Origin: Candidatus Azambacteria bacterium
GTDB taxonomy: Bacteria; Patescibacteriota; Minisyncoccia; GWC2-36-17; M10-OD1-4
DNA: 12,284 bases
Direction of reading: 5' to 3'
Assembly (NCBI GenBank): GCA_016200995.1
Contig: JACQDS010000091.1
Span: 1-12,284 of the forward strand
Shown: piece by piece, positions 5,711-12,081 of the stretch
Numbering within the stretch: position 1 is the first letter of the stretch
Layout: each line of letters opens with the position of its first letter
Position numbers and translations under genes: made by a program
The notes under the pieces: generated by a model
The model's database searches: none
What the model was told of the DNA's origin: nothing
Seen by the model: only the letters and a program-made list of their open reading frames with translations

Positions 5711-8549
5711 ACTGACAAGACTCACAGTCAGGATCCAATATTTTACACAATTTTGGCTGCTTAGCAGACTCTGCTTGGGTTGTTTTTGCAACAGCAAATT
5801 CTACCCTGGGTCTTTCTTCTTTTATCTCTGCCTTTGCCGGAACCGGCTTTGCCTCCTGTCTTATGTGAGTTGAGCCGAACTTTGCCGTGCTGACCGTTGA
5901 TTTTTCAACTTGCGAGATCGCGAGCGTTCTTAAGTAATAGGTCGTCTTAAGCCCCATATCCCAAGCGTAAAGATAAACCTCGCTAAGCTTCTGGCCTGAT
6001 GATCCGTGAAAATAGATGTTTAAAGATTGGCTTTGATCGACCCACTTGCCTCGGTAGGCGGCGGATTTGATAAGCCATTCCGGCTCTATCTCAAAGACCT
6101 CTTTGTATTTCTCTTTCAGCTCATCCGGAATTTCAGGAATATTTTTGACACTGCCATCGTAATATTTTATCTTGCCGAGCATCTCATAATCCCAAAGATT
6201 AAGCTTTTTTAAGTCGTCAACAAGATAAGGGTTGATGACTATGAAATCTCCGCTGGCGTTTGATTTGACATAAATATTTTTGTAGATAGGCTCGATCGTC
6301 GGCACAGAACCGCAGATATTTGAGATGGTGGCTGTCGGCGCGATCGCCATGCAATTTGAATTTCTCATGCCGTTTTCTTTGACCTGTTTCTTCAAAGACT
6401 GCCAGTCCATTGTTGAGCTTCTTGGGACATCAATTTTTATGCCTCTTTCTTTCTCCAAAAGATCCAGCGTATCAAGCGGGAAGATCCCTTTCTCCCACTT
6501 TGAGCCTTTGAATGTTTCGTAAGCGCCCCTTTCTTTTGCGAGCTCGGAAGACGCCAAGATCGCGTAATATGAGATCATCTCCATGCTCGTGTCGGCAAAC
6601 AAAACGCAGGCATCAGAATCAAATGTCGCGTTCATCATGTACAGAGCATCCTGAAATCCCATCACTCCCAAACCGACCGGGCGATGCTTCAAATTGGAAA
6701 TTTTAGCCTCTTTTGTCGGGTAGAAATTTATATCAATGACATTGTCAAGCATTCGCATCGCCAGAGAAACAGTCTCTTTCACCATCGTTTCGTCAAGCTT
6801 GCCGTCTTTCATATGCATAGGGAAATTAAGCGAGCCGAGATTGCAGACCGCCGTCTCTTCCGCCGAGGTGTTAAGAGTTATCTCCGTGCAAAGATTTGAA
6901 TTGTGAACAACGCCGACATGATCCTGCGGAGAACGTATGTTTGAAGGGTCTTTGAATGTGATCCACGGGTGTCCGGTTTCAAAAAGCATGGCCAGCATCT
7001 TTTTCCAAAGATCTCTCGCTTTTATTTTTTTAAACATCTTTATCTTGCCATCTCCGACAAACCTCTCGTACTCTTCGTATCTTTTATCAAATTCTTTGCC
7101 GTATATATGATGCAGGTCCGGCGTTTCTTCCGGAGAAAAAAGCGTCCAATCGCCGTCCGCCTTGACCCGCTTCATAAATAGGTCCGGGATCCAGTTTGCC
7201 GTATTCATATCATGAGTTCTTCTTCTTTCATCTCCGGTGTTTTTTCTCAACTCCAAAAAGTCCTCTATGTCCATATGCCAAGTTTCAAGATACGCGCAGG
7301 TCGCGCCCCTCCTCCTGCCGCTTCTGTTGATAGCGACCGTCACATCATTGGCGATCTTTAGAAATGGGATAACACCCTGACTTTCCACTCCGGTGCCTTT
7401 GATGAAAGCTCCGGTTGCGCGAAGGTTCGTCCAATCCGTTCCGATGCCTCCGGACCACTTTGAAAGCTGAGCGTTATCCGCATAAACTTTAAATATATGA
7501 TCCAAAGAGTCCTCAACTATATTTAAATAGCAGGAGCTGAGCTGCGGATGCTGGGATCCGGAATGAAAAAGCGTCGGAGTGGAAGGCATAAATCTCAAAG
7601 TGGAGATAATATCGTAAAATTGGCCAGCTTTTTCGTTTTTATCTTTTTCGTTTATCGCAAGCCCCATAGCGACGCGCATCCACAAAGTTTGAGGCGCTTC
7701 TATTCTTCTTTTGGTTTCCGGATTTTGAACGAAATATCTGTCGTAAAGCGTCTGAACTCCGAGATAGATCAGAAGCTCGTCTCTTTTGGCTTCCAGCTTC
7801 TTGCTAAGTTTTTCAAGGTCAAAACCCAAAAGCCTTTTGTCCAGCTTGCCGGCATCAACGCCTTCTTTTATATTTTTTATGAACGCCTCCTTGTAAACTT
7901 TATTTATATCTTTAAAATCTGATTTTTCCGCGCCAAGAGCCTCCTTATAAATGTTTTTCAAAAGAAGCTGAGCGGAGATGAAAGAGTATGCCGGATCCTG
8001 CTCTATGAAGGATCTGGTTGTCATTATCAGGGTTTTAAAAATGTCATCCGTTGAAATGCCGTCGTAAAACTCCAAACGGCACTGCTTGACTATCGCATTG
8101 ACATCCACAACATTTTCGTATCCGGAGATGACATAAGAAAGCGTTTTTTCAAGCTTTTTTGCCGAGAATTTCTCTCTCTTGCCGGATTTTTTGGTAATGT
8201 AAAGATCGTTCTCCTCAATTTTTTTTATAACCTCCTCTTTCTGCCTCTCTCTTTCCTTTGCGTGCTCATAGCGATACAAGATATAGGACTTTGCCACATC
8301 GTAAAAGCCGTGACTCATCAGATCCTTCTCAACAAAATCCTGCACATTCTCAACGGAAGGCGGAACTTCGGCAGAAAAGCTTTTTTCAAGATTATTGATG
8401 ACATTGTCTACTATGTCATCAAGCTCTTTGTCGGTGATAGTTTTTTGCAAAGCGTCAAAAGCCTTCTTTATCGCTATTGATATCTTTCTTTGGTCAAAAT
8501 CAGCGAGCTCCCCGTTCCTTTTCCTTATTCTTTTTATTTTTGTAGACAT
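5709..8549 (-). CDS. nrdA: Class I ribonucleotide reductase, alpha (catalytic) subunit with two ATP-cones
   Basis: This catalytic subunit has 946 residues, longer than the 761 of E. coli NrdA. Residues 3-95 form one ATP-cone (IKRIRKRNGELADFDQRKIS) and about 115-205 a second one, where E. coli has only one. Active-site residues are visible: C340 (LSSCYLN), N552, C554 and E556 in NSNLCTEITL, and C569 (AVCNLGSLN). The tyrosine pair of the radical relay is Y871-Y872 (KTTYYLRT). The C-terminal redox pair is C942 and C945 (DCESCQ), on a tail rich in Pro, Ala and Glu from about 897. dATP probably inhibits through the N-terminal cone, as in Pseudomonas NrdA (family knowledge). It is followed by nrdB after 30 bases. 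The start at 8549 is preceded by an AT-rich leader without a Shine-Dalgarno. Confidence 0.96.
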   Translation of the reverse strand: MSTKIKRIRKRNGELADFDQRKISIAIKKAFDALQKTITDKELDDIVDNVINNLEKSFSAEVPPSVENVQDFVEKDLMSHGFYDVAKSYILYRYEHAKERERQKEEVIKKIEENDLYITKKSGKREKFSAKKLEKTLSYVISGYENVVDVNAIVKQCRLEFYDGISTDDIFKTLIMTTRSFIEQDPAYSFISAQLLLKNIYKEALGAEKSDFKDINKVYKEAFIKNIKEGVDAGKLDKRLLGFDLEKLSKKLEAKRDELLIYLGVQTLYDRYFVQNPETKRRIEAPQTLWMRVAMGLAINEKDKNEKAGQFYDIISTLRFMPSTPTLFHSGSQHPQLSSCYLNIVEDSLDHIFKVYADNAQLSKWSGGIGTDWTNLRATGAFIKGTGVESQGVIPFLKIANDVTVAINRSGRRRGATCAYLETWHMDIEDFLELRKNTGDERRRTHDMNTANWIPDLFMKRVKADGDWTLFSPEETPDLHHIYGKEFDKRYEEYERFVGDGKIKMFKKIKARDLWKKMLAMLFETGHPWITFKDPSNIRSPQDHVGVVHNSNLCTEITLNTSAEETAVCNLGSLNFPMHMKDGKLDETMVKETVSLAMRMLDNVIDINFYPTKEAKISNLKHRPVGLGVMGFQDALYMMNATFDSDACVLFADTSMEMISYYAILASSELAKERGAYETFKGSKWEKGIFPLDTLDLLEKERGIKIDVPRSSTMDWQSLKKQVKENGMRNSNCMAIAPTATISNICGSVPTIEPIYKNIYVKSNASGDFIVINPYLVDDLKKLNLWDYEMLGKIKYYDGSVKNIPEIPDELKEKYKEVFEIEPEWLIKSAAYRGKWVDQSQSLNIYFHGSSGQKLSEVYLYAWDMGLKTTYYLRTLAISQVEKSTVSTAKFGSTHIRQEAKPVPAKAEIKEERPRVEFAVAKTTQAESAKQPKLCKILDPDCESCQ

Positions 8550-8550
8550 A

Positions 8551-8590
8551 TTTTTATGAATTATGATTTATGAATGAAGAATTATGAAGA
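8551..8590. repeat. AT-rich leader repeat upstream of nrdA
   Basis: Degenerate repeats of the type ATGAATTATGATT lie immediately before the nrdA start codon. The first 18 bases are identical to 5678-5695 in front of nrdB. It could be a shared leader or merely low-complexity spacer. Confidence 0.6.
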
Positions 8591-8597
8591 GACAATA

Positions 8598-8624
8598 ATT
8601 ACGCAAGCAAAAACCTTGCGTAAT
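8598..8624. promoter_or_regulatory. Perfect 10-bp hairpin between peroxiredoxin and nrdA
   Basis: ATTACGCAAG (8598-8607) and CTTGCGTAAT (8615-8624) form a perfect stem with a 7-base CAAAAAC loop. On the minus strand it stands downstream of the peroxiredoxin gene and its palindromic element, and about 50 bases before the nrdA start. It could terminate peroxiredoxin transcription, but no long T-run follows, so a regulatory or operator role for nrdA is equally possible. Confidence 0.5.
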
Positions 8625-8653
8625 CACATAAATTCCAGATTTTTAATATTCAG

Positions 8654-8779
8654 TAGAACTTACGCATTTGGATGAGATACGAGGCGCGCCGAGTATTGAA
8701 GCCAAGATGTACTTATATATGTACTTTGAGGCGAGACACGGAGGCGGAACGAAGCAGATCGCCAAATGCGCAAGTTCTA
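8654..8779. repeat. Palindromic element copy 2 (long form)
   Basis: Arms of 18 bases at 8654-8671 and 8762-8779 are complementary with one mismatch. The interior (8672-8761) carries CGGAGGCGGAACGAAGCA at 8739-8756, shared exactly with 3520-3537, and a GAGGCGCG block at 8681-8688 that also matches the short copy. The central part, including an inner GTAC-TTATATAT-GTAC hairpin (8709-8724), is missing from the short copy. It lies 6 bases after the stop of the peroxiredoxin gene, the same position relative to a gene end as copy 1. Confidence 0.75.
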
Positions 8780-8785
8780 TTTAGA

Positions 8786-9382
8786 TTAGATCTTGCCGAT
8801 AAGATTAACGCCGGGTTTGAGGGTCTTCTCCCCCGGATGCCAACTGGCGGGGCAGACCTGCCCTTTGTGAGTTTTGACAAATATCGCCGCTTCGAGCTTT
8901 CTTATAAGCTCAACGGCGCTTCTTCCGATGCTGTTATCGTTCACTTCGTAAGCCACGAGCTCTCCTTCGGGGTTTATGATAAATGTGCCTCTTAAAGCCA
9001 AGCCTTCCTTATCTATCAGAACGCCAAATTCCCTTGTCAGTGTTCTGGTCGGGTCGGCCGCCATTGGAAATTTGATCTTTTTTATTGAAGGGGAATTGTC
9101 ATGCCATGCTTTGTGAACAAAAGCCGTATCAGTGCTAACGCTGACGATCTCAGCGCCCAATTTCTTGAATTTATCGTAGTTATCAGCCATCTCCTCAAGT
9201 TCGGTCGGGCAAATAAATGTGAAATCAGCTGGATAGAAAAAGAGTATCAGCCACTGACCCTTGAAGCTTGAGAGCTTTTTCTTTGAGATCTTATTATCCT
9301 GAAAGATCTCAAACTCCATATCATTGACCTTTTGGCCGATGACAGGCAATTTGTTTAAAAACTCTCCGTTCTCGCTTTGCAT
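8786..9382 (-). CDS. 2-Cys peroxiredoxin (AhpC/Prx1 type)
   Basis: This cytoplasmic thiol peroxidase reduces hydrogen peroxide and organic peroxides. It has 198 residues, typical of the AhpC/Prx1 subfamily. The peroxidatic cysteine is C58 in PADFTFICPTEL, with P51 and T55 of the PxxxTxxC motif. The resolving cysteine is C177 in GQVCPASWHPG, followed by the C-terminal arm. R117 in TREFGVL is the probable active-site arginine. There is no signal peptide. The reductant (AhpF or thioredoxin) is not encoded nearby. It has its own strong promoter and so appears to be a single-gene unit, closed downstream by a palindromic element and a hairpin. Confidence 0.95.
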   Translation of the reverse strand: MQSENGEFLNKLPVIGQKVNDMEFEIFQDNKISKKKLSSFKGQWLILFFYPADFTFICPTELEEMADNYDKFKKLGAEIVSVSTDTAFVHKAWHDNSPSIKKIKFPMAADPTRTLTREFGVLIDKEGLALRGTFIINPEGELVAYEVNDNSIGRSAVELIRKLEAAIFVKTHKGQVCPASWHPGEKTLKPGVNLIGKI

Positions 9383-9413
9383 ATTTTTATAAATTTAATG
9401 AATAAGTATCTCT

Positions 9414-9442
9414 ATTATATTTTTTAAAAAAATTGCTGTCAA
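9414..9442 (-). promoter_or_regulatory. Consensus sigma-70 promoter of the peroxiredoxin gene
   Basis: On the minus strand TTGACA (9437-9442) and TATAAT (9414-9419) are both perfect hexamers separated by exactly 17 bases. The expected start point near 9407 gives a leader of about 25 bases before the ATG at 9382. The spacer holds T- and A-runs. This is the clearest promoter in the window and suggests strong, possibly constitutive expression. Confidence 0.85.
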
Positions 9443-9464
9443 CTTTGACTGATCGGCATTTCTA

Positions 9465-9914
9465 TTATCTGCCGAAACGCTTCTCTCTTTTGTAAAAATC
9501 CGAGATGATCTTCAAAAATTCTCTCTTTGAAAAGTCCGGCCAATATGTATCCGTGAAAAAAAGCTCCGAGTAAGCCGACTGCCACAAAAGAAAATTTGAA
9601 AGGCGCATCTCGCCACCGGTTCTTATTATCAAGTCCGGATCCGGCATATCTTTTGTCCAAAGATCTTTCGCAAATCCCGCCTCCGTCAGCTCTTTCTTGC
9701 CGCCATTTTCCAAGATCTTTGAAACTGCATTTAGGATCTCCGCTCTCCCGCCGTAAGAAAGCGCTATAAAAAGCGTTATTTTTTTATTATTTTTTGTTTC
9801 TCTTTCTATATTCTCAATGCCTTTTTGAATATCAGCCGGAAACCTCTCAACCTGCCCGACAAACTTAACCATCACTCCTTCTTCATCCAAAGCTTCAAGC
9901 TCTTCCGATATCAT
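9465..9914 (-). CDS. uppS: Undecaprenyl (isoprenyl) diphosphate synthase, N-terminally truncated
   Basis: UppS makes the C55 lipid carrier for cell-wall synthesis by cis-condensation of isopentenyl diphosphate. The visible 149 residues contain the C-terminal signatures ALSYGGRAEI and DPDLIIRTGGEMRLSNFLLW followed by AYSELFFTDTYWPDF. Family members have about 230-250 residues. The N-terminal part, with the substrate-binding MDGNGRWA loop and its catalytic Asp, is absent. The frame stays open a little beyond the ATG at 9914 to a TGA at 9957-9959. Homology seems to stop near 9929, where the plus-strand tmk fragment begins. The protein as it stands should be inactive; the ATG at 9914 is an internal Met. 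The truncation reflects a junction in the sequence, either biological or from assembly. Confidence 0.88.
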   Translation of the reverse strand: MISEELEALDEEGVMVKFVGQVERFPADIQKGIENIERETKNNKKITLFIALSYGGRAEILNAVSKILENGGKKELTEAGFAKDLWTKDMPDPDLIIRTGGEMRLSNFLLWQSAYSELFFTDTYWPDFSKREFLKIISDFYKREKRFGR

Positions 9915-9950
9915 TTTTCTGAGGTTTTTGGGTTCAGTAGAGATTTTCTT

Positions 9951-10211
9951 ATGGACTCAATCAACATAGCGACAAATGGACTTACACCACAAGTAACAAT
10001 ATTGATAGACGCTTCGATTGAAGAGGCGTCAATGAGAAATGCAAAGAAGCTAGTGCGTAGTAAATTCGATGACATGGGTAATGTTTTTTTTCACAAGCAA
10101 AGAAGTGCATTCTTAGAACTTTCAAGTCTCCTACAGTGGAATGTACTAAATGGAAGTGATTCAATCGAAAACATTCACTCATTAATAACAGATATCGTTA
10201 AAGGCGTTTAA
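9951..10211 (+). CDS. tmk: Thymidylate kinase C-terminal fragment
   Basis: The 86 residues from the ATG at 9951 match the last 40 percent of dTMP kinase, which normally has about 200-215 residues. The visible pieces are ATNGLTPQVTILID at 7-20 (the strand and loop usually reading GLxPDLTIxLD), FDDMGNVFFHKQRSAFLEL at 39-57 (usually RFExxxLEFHxxVRxxYLEL) and the tail NGSDSIENIHSLITDIV. The P-loop, the DRY/S region and most of the nucleotide-binding core are missing. Homology extends a few codons upstream of the ATG (DFLMDSIN), so that ATG is internal and not a genuine start. The break coincides with the break of uppS on the other strand. A clear terminator follows, so the 3' end is native. Confidence 0.75.
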   Translation: MDSINIATNGLTPQVTILIDASIEEASMRNAKKLVRSKFDDMGNVFFHKQRSAFLELSSLLQWNVLNGSDSIENIHSLITDIVKGV

Positions 10212-10222
10212 TTAATTATACT

Positions 10223-10250
10223 TGGGGGCATTTTGCCCCCATATTTATTT
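10223..10250 (+). terminator. Intrinsic terminator after the tmk fragment
   Basis: TGGGGGCA (10223-10230) pairs with TGCCCCCA (10234-10241) around a 3-base loop, followed by TATTTATTT on the plus strand. It begins 12 bases after the tmk stop codon. Confidence 0.85.
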
Positions 10251-10251
10251 T

Positions 10252-10498
10252 ATGAAAACTCTTATAGAAAATGCAAAAAAAATAACACAGAATACTGATA
10301 GAAAGATGATACCAGAAGGATCTATATTAATTGAAGGTGATATTATAATATCTATTGGATCCGGTATTTGAAACTATGATAAATTGCAAAATCTTAGTGT
10401 GGGATAAAAAGATTCTAATGGTAGATGAGAAGAAGATTCTTAAAGATTTGATGTACACTATACAAAAAATTAAAGATGGCCTACCTGATGATTTCTGA
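10252..10498 (+). pseudogene. Amidohydrolase (MtaD/SsnA-like) pseudogene with its middle deleted
   Basis: The frame from ATG 10252 to TGA 10369-10371 encodes 39 residues (MKTLIENAKKITQNTDRKM, then IPEGSILIEGDIIISIGSG). This is the standard N-terminal strand set of metal-dependent amidohydrolases such as MTA/SAH deaminase and SsnA, usually reading GSILIEGDRIxxIG. A second frame, shifted by one base and open until TGA 10496-10498, reads DPVFETMINCKILVWDKKIL then MVDEKKILKDLMYTIQKI. This resembles the C-terminal part of the same family (VxTVIVNGKILxxDxKxLTxDEEKIL). The catalytic TIM barrel of about 350 residues, with its HxH motif, is missing. The join lies near 10350-10370. Its end overlaps the pyrophosphatase gene by 18 bases on the opposite strand. 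Confidence 0.6.
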
Positions 10499-10837
10499 TT
10501 CAAAGAATTGCTCCTGAAATTTAGTAGCATTCTTGATGTCTTCGTCGCTTATATCAACACCATCTTCTGGAACGACAACCAACTTGTCATCATCATCATT
10601 TGTTCTGTGTATAACGGCTATACACTTACCTGTGTACTGACTAACCGGCTCATTGATACCAATAATATAAGCGTCTATCCCTTCCCCATCTGGAGCATTT
10701 GTATTAGGAATGAATCCATAATTTAATTTATATAAAAATCCGTGCTTTGGATGCTTGGAATTCAATGGCCTATCTATTTTTACATCTACTATCTGCCCTA
10801 TAAAATCCGTTGCGTAATTTTTTAATTTATATTCCAT
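10481..10837 (-). CDS. Short inorganic pyrophosphatase-family protein
   Basis: This 118-residue protein resembles class I (soluble, PF00719) inorganic pyrophosphatase, which hydrolyses diphosphate to two phosphates with Mg2+. Visible motifs are HPKHGF at 29-34, LNYGFIPNT at 38-46, DGEGIDAY at 50-57 (for the canonical DGDPxDVxV, with D50 and D55 as metal ligands), HRTNDDDDKLVVVP at 77-90 and the tail KFQEQFFES. Canonical enzymes have about 165-220 residues. This compact version, also known from Bacillota (from memory), lacks the usual N-terminal beta segment, so its true substrate is uncertain. Its promoter overlaps the terminator of the radical SAM gene. No Shine-Dalgarno is evident. The gene is convergent with the amidohydrolase pseudogene. 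Confidence 0.85.
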   Translation of the reverse strand: MEYKLKNYATDFIGQIVDVKIDRPLNSKHPKHGFLYKLNYGFIPNTNAPDGEGIDAYIIGINEPVSQYTGKCIAVIHRTNDDDDKLVVVPEDGVDISDEDIKNATKFQEQFFESEIIR

Positions 10838-10862
10838 AACTTAAAATTAATAATATTTTCCT

Positions 10863-10891
10863 ATTATAATAAAAAAAAATGGGTTTGACAA
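10863..10891 (-). promoter_or_regulatory. Promoter of the pyrophosphatase gene, inside the upstream terminator
   Basis: On the minus strand TTGTCA (10886-10891) and a perfect TATAAT (10863-10868) are separated by exactly 17 bases. The -35 overlaps the second stem arm of the terminator at 10876-10912, and the spacer contains its T-tract. The expected leader is about 20 bases. Confidence 0.65.
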
Positions 10892-10912
10892 TCAATGTGT
10901 CAAACCCATTTT
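10871..10912 (-). terminator. Intrinsic terminator of the radical SAM gene
   Basis: AAAATGGGTTTGACA (10876-10890) and TGTCAAACCCATTTT (10898-10912) form a perfect 15-bp stem with a 7-base loop. On the minus strand the stem runs into an uninterrupted T-tract ending at 10871. It begins 10 bases after the stop codon of the radical SAM gene. Confidence 0.9.
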
Positions 10913-10922
10913 AGGTAGTTTG

Positions 10923-12068
10923 CTATTTTGGCTTTAATATTAATGTACACAAATAATCTCTGTGCACCAAAATAATATCTTTCTGATCAAGCTGGTCAAT
11001 CTTTACAAACTCCGGCAACATATTATTGTCTAAATCCTTTATGCAATATGGGTCTGGAACGTTAATGTCTGACTCACCTCCATTACTAAATTTATTGACA
11101 AGATACGCCCTAGAAGTACAACCCCCTCTGCAAGATTCAATGTAATTGCAATCATTGCACTTTTCTATATTATAAGGTCTTTTTCTGCGATTCCTAAATA
11201 CCTGAAATGGTATTGACCTTATAATGTCTTGGAGTTCATCCTTCAACAAATCTCCTACTTTATAGTCGTGGGCATATACACAAGGACTCACGGGAACCTT
11301 ACCATCCGGCGTTATGGAGTGTATCCTAAAAGACTTCGTGCCACATGGACAACCATGACTTGGGAAATTTGATATGCTAGATATTATCGGCTCACTCATT
11401 TCTACTGCTTCACATTTAGAAAGAAGTCTCTGTGCAGCTTTAAGGTAAGTCATAACGTCTGGCAAGTCATTAATATGAGACTGTTCTGTTGGTTTTATGA
11501 AATTAATGCGAACAAAAGCATTATTTTTCTTAGCCACCCTTACAAGCTCATCTATATGACGTTCACTCAAATTCCATTTCATCCCACACATAACAATCGT
11601 ATGGTTTATACCATAATCATTGCATATCTCAAGAGCTTTTAATGCATGATTGTAAAGTATTGCACCTCTGTTTTTGTTATGCTCATCAGGAAATGGACTA
11701 TCAAGGCTTATGTCAATGTCATTCAGAAATGACAATGTCTCTGGATAAACCTTTTCAAGATGTGTCAGCGTAACACCAGCAGTGGTTAAGCCAACAATTA
11801 TACCGGCATCATAGATAGATCTAATAATATACGGCAGCAGAGTATTTTTAGGATTAGGACCATTTGTAAAAATCGGCTCATTACCGCCAAGATTAACAGT
11901 TCTTATATTAATAGAGACTAACTGGCTTACTATTCTATCAATGTCTTCTTTTGTTAAATCTCTACCCTTGTTCCTTACAATCGTAGAGTAACAATGGTGA
12001 CATCTGTACGGACAATCATTCCCTAATGTCCATCCTATGTTTTCAATGCTTAATGACTCTTCTTGCAT
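10923..12068 (-). CDS. Radical SAM/SPASM domain protein
   Basis: This 381-residue enzyme should reductively cleave S-adenosylmethionine with a [4Fe-4S] cluster bound by C19, C23 and C26 (CPYRCHHC). GGNEP at 61-65 replaces the usual GGEP, and ISLD at 120-123 marks a later barrel strand. The C-terminal SPASM region would bind auxiliary clusters: C240, C242, C263, then the canonical C304-x2-C307-x5-C313-x3-C317, and C342. SPASM enzymes often modify ribosomally made peptides or proteins (as PqqE or anaerobic sulfatase-maturing enzymes), but the substrate here cannot be named. A perfect AGGAGG lies 7 bases before the ATG and adjoins the stop of the upstream ORF, so the two are probably one operon. 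A strong terminator follows. Translation signals and codon use differ from the genes left of about 9930. Confidence 0.92.
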   Translation of the reverse strand: MQEESLSIENIGWTLGNDCPYRCHHCYSTIVRNKGRDLTKEDIDRIVSQLVSINIRTVNLGGNEPIFTNGPNPKNTLLPYIIRSIYDAGIIVGLTTAGVTLTHLEKVYPETLSFLNDIDISLDSPFPDEHNKNRGAILYNHALKALEICNDYGINHTIVMCGMKWNLSERHIDELVRVAKKNNAFVRINFIKPTEQSHINDLPDVMTYLKAAQRLLSKCEAVEMSEPIISSISNFPSHGCPCGTKSFRIHSITPDGKVPVSPCVYAHDYKVGDLLKDELQDIIRSIPFQVFRNRRKRPYNIEKCNDCNYIESCRGGCTSRAYLVNKFSNGGESDINVPDPYCIKDLDNNMLPEFVKIDQLDQKDIILVHRDYLCTLILKPK

Positions 12069-12075
12069 TACACTA

Positions 12076-12081
12076 CCTCCT
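12076..12081 (-). promoter_or_regulatory. Consensus Shine-Dalgarno of the radical SAM gene
   Basis: AGGAGG stands 7 bases before the ATG at 12068, directly after the TAA (12082-12084) of the preceding ORF. It decides the start, and it contrasts with the absence of such sites before the genes at 1-9400. Confidence 0.85.

Noticed and set aside
8550..8653. NrdR box upstream of nrdA
   Set aside because: I see no pair of ACAC(A/T)ATAT(A/T)T-like palindromes at the proper spacing; only the ATTACGCAAG hairpin is present.
8649..9941. Nine-base identity TTCAGTAGA at 8649-8657 and 9933-9941 as a recombination site for the junction
   Set aside because: A 9-mer match in 12 kb of moderately AT-rich DNA is expected by chance, and nothing else flanking the two sites matches.
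10369..10371. TGA read as glycine (recoded genetic code 25) joining the two amidohydrolase pieces
   Set aside because: Reading through continues for only 11 codons to a TAA and does not give the C-terminal homology, which is in a different frame. All complete genes in the window read through without internal TGA.
10923..12068. Radical SAM enzyme near a thymidylate kinase, as in prokaryotic viperin antiviral loci
   Set aside because: The protein carries a C-terminal SPASM cysteine pattern (C304, C307, C313, C317), which viperins lack, and the tmk piece is a fragment in a separate unit on the other strand.
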